Shown here: in pieces, positions 7,433 to 12,459 of the stretch | Layout of the letters: every line of letters starts with the position of its first letter | Position numbering within the stretch: the first letter of the stretch is position 1 | Source of the DNA: JAUZPB01 sp037140715 | GTDB taxonomy: Bacteria > Bacteroidota > Ignavibacteria > Ignavibacteriales > SURF-24 | Length of the DNA stretch: 12,459 nt | Reading direction: 5' to 3' | Assembly: GCA_037140715.1 (NCBI GenBank) | Contig: JBAXDX010000087.1 | Span: forward strand, 1 to 12,459 | Program-made: the position numbers and the translations under genes | Notes under the pieces: generated by a model | Database searches by the model: none | What the model was told of the DNA's origin: nothing | What the model saw: only the letters and a program-made list of their open reading frames with translations

Positions 7433-8671
7433 ATGAAATTAATAAAATTTATTCTTCTCGCTATGCTTATTCCTTCGTTTATCCTTGCTGAAGGCGGCTC
7501 TGCATATTCCATGATAGGTGCCGGCGAACTTATACATTCATACTCGGCCCGCAGAATGGGAATGGGAGAGTTAGGCATCGCAATGTTTGACCGCGATTTC
7601 CTTGGCGCGATAAACCCTGCTTCATGGGCTAAATTAAATCTTACACGTCTTGAGACAGCCATAAATATTCAGAATATTAAGGAAGAGGGTTCTTCTGTAA
7701 GTTCGTATCATTCTCAGACAAGTTTCTCTGGTGCTCTCTTCGGTGTGCCGGTTGAGCATGATCTGGGGATAGCTGTCGCAGGCGGTATTATTCCTTATTC
7801 CAGGACTGATTATAAAATTGCACAGACAATAAATAACGGTTCTTATTCGTACAAAACTGTTTATGAAGGTTCGGGTAGCATATCCAAAGTTTTTATCGGC
7901 AGTTCTTATACATTGCCATTCGGTCTTAATGTCGGAGCTTCATTTGACTATTATATTGGCAAGAGCGATTATTATTCAACTATTTCATTTATTGGCAATT
8001 CTGCCTTAACAAATTCCGAATTCCAGAAAGTTAATAAAACAGCGGGCATTGGCGGGTCATTTGGTCTTATCTCAAATGATTTATCAGGGCTGACCGGCAT
8101 TGCAGGTATTAACAACGTGCGCTTAGGACTGACTGGCAGTTTTGCAGGCGGCTTTAACTCTGATACTACTTATCTTATTTATAATTCGACAGGTATAGAT
8201 ACTTTAAGCACAGGCAAGGCATCTTCGCAGTTGCCTTCAACCATTGGAGCCGGGCTGTCGTTTATTTACAAAGATACATATCTTGTTACGCTTGATTATT
8301 TATTCCAGCCTTGGAAAGATTATAAATCCGGAGGCGTGTCCGACAGCAGGCTTCGCAGTCTTCATAAAATTAGTACGGGCGTTGAATACAGGAATCCTGA
8401 CGTGCGAGCCTACGGATTCTGGGATAGAATGATGTATCGTGGCGGACTAAGCTATGAACAGACACAATATATTGTAAACGGGCAGGGGATTAACCAGTTG
8501 TCAGTTTATGCTGGGATCTCAATCCCAATTGAATATGAGAACACACTTGACTTAGCTTTCCAGTACGGAACGCGTGGCGCAGTTGAATCAAATTTATTGA
8601 AAGAGAACATTTTTAAGCTGAATGCTTCTTTAAGCTTCGGCGAACTCTGGTTCTTAAGAACAGAACGTTAA
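7433..8671 (+). CDS. Outer-membrane beta-barrel protein (FadL/PorV-like)
   Basis: The product is 412 residues with a Sec signal peptide at 1-19 (MKLIKF, hydrophobic core, cleavage after ILA before EGG). The mature N terminus contains RRMGMGELGIAMFDRDFLGAINPASWA (about 40-66). This glycine-rich segment and the NPA motif are typical of FadL/PorV-type barrels of Bacteroidota and relatives. The rest alternates short aromatic/polar beta-strand stretches with glycine/serine turns and ends in a strand-like SLSFGELWFL. FadL transports hydrophobic compounds, and PorV-type proteins assist type IX secretion or attachment. Nothing here decides between these. No Shine-Dalgarno is close to the ATG; AAGG lies more than 20 bases upstream. 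The gene is probably co-transcribed with the lipoprotein before it and rpiB after it. Confidence 0.75.
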   Translation: MKLIKFILLAMLIPSFILAEGGSAYSMIGAGELIHSYSARRMGMGELGIAMFDRDFLGAINPASWAKLNLTRLETAINIQNIKEEGSSVSSYHSQTSFSGALFGVPVEHDLGIAVAGGIIPYSRTDYKIAQTINNGSYSYKTVYEGSGSISKVFIGSSYTLPFGLNVGASFDYYIGKSDYYSTISFIGNSALTNSEFQKVNKTAGIGGSFGLISNDLSGLTGIAGINNVRLGLTGSFAGGFNSDTTYLIYNSTGIDTLSTGKASSQLPSTIGAGLSFIYKDTYLVTLDYLFQPWKDYKSGGVSDSRLRSLHKISTGVEYRNPDVRAYGFWDRMMYRGGLSYEQTQYIVNGQGINQLSVYAGISIPIEYENTLDLAFQYGTRGAVESNLLKENIFKLNASLSFGELWFLRTER

Positions 8672-8692
8672 TCTTTTTATACAAGGTATTTT

Positions 8693-9127
8693 GTGAAGAT
8701 ATCCGTTGGCTCCGATCACGCAGGATTCAAATATAAAGAAATAATCAAACGACTGCTTGGTGAGCACGGCATTGAAGTAATTGACTGTGGCGTTTTTTCC
8801 GATAATTATTCAGTTGACTATCCTGACTTTATACGTCCGGTGGCATTAGATGTTGCTGAAATGAAAGCGGATAAAGGAATTGGCGTATGTGGCAGCGGCA
8901 TCGGGGTTTCGATTGTTGCAAATAAAGTAAACGGTGTCAGGGCTGCTCTTGTTCTGAATAAGGAAATGGCCGCGCTCTCTGTTAAGCATAATAATTCTAA
9001 CTTCCTTGCGATATCCCAACTGTTTACCTCTGAAAACGACCTGCCTGGTATTATCAATGCCTGGTTAGAAGCTTCCTTTGAAGGCGGCCGTCATGAACGC
9101 AGGGTGAAAAAAATTGAGAATGGATGA
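8693..9127 (+). CDS. rpiB: Ribose-5-phosphate isomerase B
   Basis: RpiB interconverts ribose 5-phosphate and ribulose 5-phosphate in the pentose phosphate pathway, and some relatives act on allose 6-phosphate. The 144 residues have the family hallmarks: GSDHAGFKYK at 6-15, the catalytic Cys66 in VCGSGIGVSI, NKVNGVRAAL at 78-87, His99-Asn100 in KHNNSN, and the C-terminal FEGGRHERRV. Cys66 and His99 match the numbering of E. coli RpiB. Translation starts at GTG 8693, with AAGGT at 8683-8687 five bases upstream. The gene follows the barrel gene by 21 bp and is followed by glyA after 102 bp. An rpiB-glyA neighbourhood is seen in several phyla, so the placement is ordinary. Confidence 0.95.
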   Translation: MKISVGSDHAGFKYKEIIKRLLGEHGIEVIDCGVFSDNYSVDYPDFIRPVALDVAEMKADKGIGVCGSGIGVSIVANKVNGVRAALVLNKEMAALSVKHNNSNFLAISQLFTSENDLPGIINAWLEASFEGGRHERRVKKIENG

Positions 9128-9229
9128 TTAACCCGTTTATACTAACGGTCGTTATAAATTTATTTCGTAGTTAAATCTGTCCCGGTATTATCTTACAAAA
9201 AATATTATTAACAAAATAAATCTACTATT

Positions 9230-10519
9230 ATGAGTTACTTGCAAGAAGACAATGAAATTTATGAGGTGCTAAACCTCGAATTATCCCGCCAGAAAACAAA
9301 CCTTGAACTTATTGCTTCAGAAAACTTCGTCAGCCACGCTGTGCTTGAAGCCGCTGGTTCTGTTTTAACAAATAAATATGCCGAGGGTTATCCCGGCAAA
9401 AGATATTATGGTGGCTGTGAATTTGTCGATATGGCTGAAAATATTGCTATAGACAGACTGAAGAAATTATTTGGTGCCGAATACGCTAACGTTCAGCCAC
9501 ACAGCGGTTCTCAGGCTAACATGGCTGTGTATATGACTCTGCTTAAGCCTGGTGATACAATACTCGGACTTAGTCTTGCCCACGGCGGACATCTTACTCA
9601 CGGGTCGCCCGTGAATTTTTCGGGACAGATTTACCGCGCTGTCTCTTATTCATTAAATGAAGAGACTCAGTTACTGGATTATGACCGGATAGCCGGTCTT
9701 GCAAAGAAAGAAAATCCTAAGCTTATTGTAATGGGTGCGAGCGCATATTCAAGAGACTGGGATTATGCGAAGTTCAGAGAAATAGCTGACTCAGTTGGTG
9801 CGTTTTTAATGATGGATATGGCTCATCCTGCCGGTCTTATCGCTAAAGGTCTGCTTAACAATCCTCTTCCATACTGCGATGTTGTTACTTCTACTACTCA
9901 CAAAACATTAAGAGGTCCACGGGGTGGCATTATATTGGTCGGGAAGGATAAAGAAAATCCGCTCGGAGTTAAGACTCTGAAAGGGGACAGACTGAAACTT
10001 ATGTCGGAGATGTTTGACAGCATGGTAATGCCCGGTATTCAGGGCGGCCCGCTGATGCACATAATTATGGCGAAAGCTGTTGCATTTGGCGAAGCACTTC
10101 AGGATTCATTTAAGGATTACACCGTTCAGATTATTAAAAATGCCAAAAGACTTTCTGAAAAACTTAGCGAAAACGATTTCCGGATTGTTTCAAAGGGGAC
10201 AGATAACCACCTTATGCTTGTTGATCTGACAAATAAGAACATTACAGGCAAACAGGCTGAAATATCTCTCGGTCATGCCGGCATTACCTTAAACAAGAAT
10301 ATGGTTCCGTTTGACAAGAGAAGTCCGTTTGTAACAAGCGGTATCAGAATTGGCACGCCGGCAATGACTACACGTGGCATGAAAGAACCCGAAATGGATA
10401 TTATCGCCGGATTTGTAAATAAGGCTGTATGTAATTTTGAAAATGAGCAGGTTCTTGCTTCGATTAAAGAGGAAGTAAAATCCTTCTGCTCAGGTTTTCC
10501 GTTATATGCAGATGTATAA
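9230..10519 (+). CDS. glyA: Serine hydroxymethyltransferase
   Basis: This PLP enzyme converts serine and tetrahydrofolate to glycine and 5,10-methylene-THF, the main source of one-carbon units. The 429 residues match the family length. Motifs: LELIASENFVS (25-35), NKYAEGYPGKRYYGG (48-62), HSGSQANMAVY (91-101), MDMAHPAGLIA (195-205), the PLP lysine K225 in TTHKTLRGPRGG, and a C-terminal GIRIGTPAMTTRGM that is family-typical. No Shine-Dalgarno is visible before ATG 9230. The 102-bp upstream gap is AT-rich, with a possible TATTAT at 9186-9191 but only a poor -35 box. TatC follows after 3 bp, so the two are very likely co-transcribed. Confidence 0.97.
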   Translation: MSYLQEDNEIYEVLNLELSRQKTNLELIASENFVSHAVLEAAGSVLTNKYAEGYPGKRYYGGCEFVDMAENIAIDRLKKLFGAEYANVQPHSGSQANMAVYMTLLKPGDTILGLSLAHGGHLTHGSPVNFSGQIYRAVSYSLNEETQLLDYDRIAGLAKKENPKLIVMGASAYSRDWDYAKFREIADSVGAFLMMDMAHPAGLIAKGLLNNPLPYCDVVTSTTHKTLRGPRGGIILVGKDKENPLGVKTLKGDRLKLMSEMFDSMVMPGIQGGPLMHIIMAKAVAFGEALQDSFKDYTVQIIKNAKRLSEKLSENDFRIVSKGTDNHLMLVDLTNKNITGKQAEISLGHAGITLNKNMVPFDKRSPFVTSGIRIGTPAMTTRGMKEPEMDIIAGFVNKAVCNFENEQVLASIKEEVKSFCSGFPLYADV

Positions 10520-10522
10520 CAA

Positions 10523-11272
10523 GTGGGAACCTCGGAACAATCAGGGCAGGACGGAGCGGACAGGAAGGAGATGTCATTCCTTGACCATCTTGAAGAATTA
10601 AGATGGCGTGTCATCTGGTCTCTTGTCGGTATTATACTGGGAATGATAATCTGCTGGATATTTATTGATTTCCTTGTAGATAATATTCTGTTGCTTCCGG
10701 CACGCCACAACGGTATAAAGCTTCAGAACCTGAAGCCTTTCGGGCAGATTTTTCTTTACTTTGAAATTGCCATAATCGGCGGTATTGTTCTAAGCATTCC
10801 GAATATTATTTTTCAGATATGGAAATTCATCGCGCCTGCATTAAGGAGCAATGAAAAGAAATATGTCTCCGGTATTGTAATATTTTCCTCATTTTGTTTT
10901 CTTACGGGAATTGCTTTTGCATATTTTGTCATGTTGCCGCTTACATTTAGTTTTGCCACCACTTTTGGTTCAAAGACTATTGAGAATAACTTTGCCGTTG
11001 ACGAATATTTCTCCATAATCATTAGTATTATGCTTGCGGCTGGTGTTGTTTTTGAACTGCCTGTGGTTTCGTTTTTCCTTTCAAAACTTGGCATTCTGAA
11101 GCCGGACTATATGAGAAAGTACAGGCGTCATGCCATAGTGATAATAATGGTACTGGCGGCTTTCCTTACTCCTGGTACTGACCCGGTTTCGCAGATAGTT
11201 CTGGCTGTTCCTTTGTTTTTATTATATGAAATAAGTATATTCATCTCAAAAATTTCCCAAAAGAAAAGTTGA
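10523..11272 (+). CDS. tatC: Sec-independent protein translocase TatC
   Basis: TatC is the receptor of the twin-arginine system, which exports folded, often cofactor-bearing proteins across the inner membrane. The 249 residues carry the N-terminal EMSFLDHLEELRWR (16-29) and six predicted membrane segments (about 30-50, 74-97, 115-142, 162-188, 203-217 and 224-242). They also carry the conserved Glu178 in FELPVV, RRHAIVII (201-208) and TPGTDPVSQ (216-224). The start is uncertain. GTG 10523 has no clear Shine-Dalgarno but sits 3 bp after glyA and may be coupled to it. ATG 10571 is directly preceded by AAGGAG (10565-10570) with zero spacing, and would start the protein at MSFLDHLEEL. I prefer GTG because related TatC proteins carry a short polar stretch before this motif. 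No tatA is in view. The 3' end overlaps the next gene by 4 bp. Confidence 0.95.
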   Translation: MGTSEQSGQDGADRKEMSFLDHLEELRWRVIWSLVGIILGMIICWIFIDFLVDNILLLPARHNGIKLQNLKPFGQIFLYFEIAIIGGIVLSIPNIIFQIWKFIAPALRSNEKKYVSGIVIFSSFCFLTGIAFAYFVMLPLTFSFATTFGSKTIENNFAVDEYFSIIISIMLAAGVVFELPVVSFFLSKLGILKPDYMRKYRRHAIVIIMVLAAFLTPGTDPVSQIVLAVPLFLLYEISIFISKISQKKS

Positions 11273-12249
11273 TAAAATCCCAGTTAAGCAAAATCAGCGG
11301 ACCGGTAAAGGAAGAATTATCTTACTTTAACGAAGCGTTCAAGAAATCTCTTAAATCAAAAGTTGGTTTAGTTGATCTCGTAACCCGGTATATACTTAAT
11401 CAGAAGGGAAAAAAAATCCGTCCGCTTCTTGTTCTGCTCTCTGCCAGGATAGCCGGCGATATTACAGACCGCAGTTATCGCGGGGCTATACTCGTTGAAC
11501 TTCTTCACACAGCTACGCTTGTTCATGATGATGTTGTGGACAATGCCGACAAACGCCGTGGCTTTCCTTCAATAAATGCTATCTGGAAAAATAAGATTGC
11601 CGTACTGATGGGCGATTACCTGCTTTCCCGCGGACTTATGATTGCCGTTGAAGGAAAAGATTTTGATTTCCTCGGGATTGTTACGGATGCTGTTAAGCGC
11701 ATGAGCGAAGGGGAATTGCTCCAGATAAGCAAAACGCGCAGGCTTGATATTGACGAAGATACTTATTTCAGGATCATTTCAGATAAAACCGCATCTCTTC
11801 TTTCAACCTGCTGCCGGATTGGAACGGCAAGTGTTACAAATGATGAAAAACTGCATGAAGCAATGCGCTCCTTTGGCGAAGCTGTTGGCATCGCTTTTCA
11901 GATAAGGGATGACATTCTTGATTATGTCGGAGCTTCCGGCATTATCGGGAAACCGCTCGGAGGGGATATAAAGGAGAAGAAAATTACGCTGCCCCTTATT
12001 TACTCACTTAAAAAAGCAGACCCTTCCGAAAGCAAAAAGATTATTAAGATGATTAAACATGGTGACCGGGACGGCAATATTAAAAAAGTAATGGAATTCG
12101 TTCAGGAGCAGGGGGGCATTGAATATGCCCGCGAGGCAGCCTTAAAATATTCTGTTATAGCCAAGTCCGAACTCAGCATATTCCCCGATTCGCCCAGCAA
12201 GTCAGCGTTGCTTAATCTTGTCGATTTTATTATAGACCGGAAGAATTAA
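11269..12249 (+). CDS. All-trans polyprenyl diphosphate synthase, long-chain type
   Basis: The enzyme condenses isopentenyl diphosphate onto an allylic starter to make the side chain of menaquinone or ubiquinone. It has 326 residues. Visible motifs: GKKIRPLLVLLSAR (47-60), the first Asp-rich motif HDDVVD (86-91), the second motif FQIRDDILDYVG (210-221), and GKPLGGDIKEKKITLPLIY (227-245). The residue five before the first Asp is Ala82, in LLHTATLVHDD. A small residue there, as in E. coli IspB, marks long-chain synthases rather than farnesyl or geranylgeranyl synthases. It starts at TTG 11269, overlapping the TatC stop (TTGA), and the Shine-Dalgarno is weak, so coupling is likely. It is the last gene before a 173-bp gap with strong hairpins. 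Confidence 0.93.
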   Translation: MIKSQLSKISGPVKEELSYFNEAFKKSLKSKVGLVDLVTRYILNQKGKKIRPLLVLLSARIAGDITDRSYRGAILVELLHTATLVHDDVVDNADKRRGFPSINAIWKNKIAVLMGDYLLSRGLMIAVEGKDFDFLGIVTDAVKRMSEGELLQISKTRRLDIDEDTYFRIISDKTASLLSTCCRIGTASVTNDEKLHEAMRSFGEAVGIAFQIRDDILDYVGASGIIGKPLGGDIKEKKITLPLIYSLKKADPSESKKIIKMIKHGDRDGNIKKVMEFVQEQGGIEYAREAALKYSVIAKSELSIFPDSPSKSALLNLVDFIIDRKN

Positions 12250-12282
12250 CGCATATCATCGGATGCTTTGCCCTGAAAACAG

Positions 12283-12300
12283 GTAAAGGCAGAGGCAAAG
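12283..12300 (-). repeat. Inverted hexamer array, three units
   Basis: GTAAAG, GCAGAG and GCAAAG lie in tandem. On the opposite strand they read CTTTGC, CTCTGC and CTTTAC, the same unit family as the six-unit array at 12329-12364. Two opposed arrays of one hexamer 28 bases apart explain the hairpin potential of this gap. Confidence 0.6.
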
Positions 12301-12328
12301 AGAACCCCGCGGAATCTATTGTGTTTTA

Positions 12329-12364
12329 CTTTATCTTTGCCTTTATCTTTATCTTTGCCTTTTT
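12329..12364 (+). repeat. Tandem hexanucleotide array, six CTTTRY-type units
   Basis: The units are CTTTAT, CTTTGC, CTTTAT, CTTTAT, CTTTGC and CTTTTT, each six bases with no gaps. The array is intergenic and lies 58 bp upstream of the start codon at 12423. Such arrays can change copy number by slippage. Whether it varies, and whether that affects the downstream gene, cannot be seen from one sequence. Confidence 0.7.
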
Positions 12365-12369
12365 TGGTA

Positions 12370-12394
12370 AAGCTGAAGGAGAAATTTTCAGCTT
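12370..12394 (+). other. 8-bp hairpin in the leader of the last gene
   Basis: AAGCTGAA (12370-12377) and TTCAGCTT (12387-12394) form a perfect 8-bp stem with a 9-base loop, 28 bases before the ATG at 12423. No T run follows, so it is not a classical terminator. It may be a leader structure or processing site. It is enclosed by the 9-bp stem 12317-12325 / 12401-12409. Confidence 0.4.
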
Positions 12395-12413
12395 AAAGTT
12401 AACACAATATTAT

Positions 12414-12418
12414 GGAGG
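12414..12418 (+). promoter_or_regulatory. Strong ribosome binding site for the last gene
   Basis: GGAGG, four bases before ATG 12423, is the clearest Shine-Dalgarno in the window and fixes this start. It lies 4 bases after the 3' arm of the 12401-12409 stem, so folding could affect its accessibility. Confidence 0.7.
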
Positions 12419-12422
12419 TGCA

Positions 12423-12459
12423 ATGGAAGAGAAATTAAGAAACATAATAACTCAGCACG
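12423..12459 (+). CDS. Start of an unidentified gene (partial, runs off the window)
   Basis: ATG 12423 follows a good GGAGG. Twelve codons are visible, reading MEEKLRNIITQH, an amphipathic helix-like start. This is too short for family assignment. The 173-bp gap and hairpins before it suggest that it begins a new transcription unit. Confidence 0.6.
   Translation, partial: MEEKLRNIITQH

Larger units (their letters stand above)
12281..12365 (+). terminator. Long hairpin followed by a T run, possible terminator after the polyprenyl synthase gene
   Basis: Bases 12281-12301 can pair with 12334-12354 over about 21 positions, with one mismatch (C12290 against A12345), three G-U pairs and a 32-base loop. 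The core pair is GGCAAAG with CTTTGCC. Six Ts follow at 12360-12365, five bases after the stem. It sits 31 bp after the stop of the last gene in the rightward series, where a terminator would be expected. The stem is a by-product of inverted hexamer repeats, the loop is large and the T run is slightly displaced. Terminator function is therefore inferred, not shown. Confidence 0.4.

Noticed and set aside
9133..9148. Small hairpin (CCGTT/AACGG) after rpiB as a terminator
   Set aside because: A 5-bp stem without a proper T run is not enough evidence for a terminator between rpiB and glyA.
10273..10710. Reverse frame of 145 codons over the glyA/tatC junction
   Set aside because: It lies antisense to two confident genes and has no family features. 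It is a shadow of their codon use.
1..12459. Defence system, prophage, insertion sequence or CRISPR array
   Set aside because: Every confident gene is housekeeping metabolism or envelope-related. There is no transposase, integrase, Cas, restriction or toxin-antitoxin gene and no regularly spaced repeat array.

Overview
The window looks like chromosomal DNA of a free-living, Gram-negative bacterium of the Bacteroidota/Chlorobi/Ignavibacteria group. The evidence is an AT-rich genome with many starts lacking a clear Shine-Dalgarno sequence, a lipoprotein plus outer-membrane barrel of the kind common in that group, a heptose-phosphate phosphatase (an LPS-type sugar pathway), TatC beginning with the EMSFLDHLEELRW-type N terminus, and a long-chain polyprenyl diphosphate synthase. 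The placement is inference from gene content and style, not from a marker-gene tree. No tRNA, rRNA, CRISPR array, transposase, integrase or phage gene was seen.

Left part (1-3918), mostly leftward. A 26-codon tail of a rightward gene enters at the left edge and faces a leftward gene for a GT-B/MGDG-synthase-like glycosyltransferase (126-1442). That gene is interrupted by a single in-frame TAG with the reading frame intact on both sides. Upstream of it on the same strand lie a group I (IscS/NifS-like) cysteine desulfurase (1519-2691) and a stand-alone glutamate formimidoyltransferase (2902-3918). The 210-bp gap between those two carries a perfect 7-bp-arm palindrome, in a stretch that may be a dispersed intergenic repeat.

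Middle and right part (4167-12249), all rightward, after a divergent AT-rich promoter region (3919-4166). First comes glycogen synthase, overlapping by one base with a GmhB-type HAD phosphatase. A two-domain DNRLRE-like lipoprotein abuts this, followed by a FadL/PorV-like outer-membrane barrel and then ribose-5-phosphate isomerase B. These five are tightly packed and probably one transcript. After a 102-bp gap come serine hydroxymethyltransferase, TatC (3 bp later) and an all-trans polyprenyl diphosphate synthase (4-bp overlap), probably a second transcript or a continuation of the first. TTG and GTG starts are used at several of these tight junctions, which suggests translational coupling.

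Right edge (12250-12459). A 173-bp gap holds two inverted arrays of a CTTTRY hexamer that can fold into a long hairpin followed by a T run. It also holds an 8-bp hairpin and a 9-bp stem that overlaps the first hairpin. A new gene with a strong ribosome binding site starts at 12423 and runs off the window.

Most of the window is ordinary housekeeping metabolism and envelope biogenesis. I see no convincing new defence or mobile system. The points most worth a second look are the amber-interrupted glycosyltransferase, the hexamer/hairpin leader at the right edge, the lipoprotein-barrel pair and the palindromic intergenic element.
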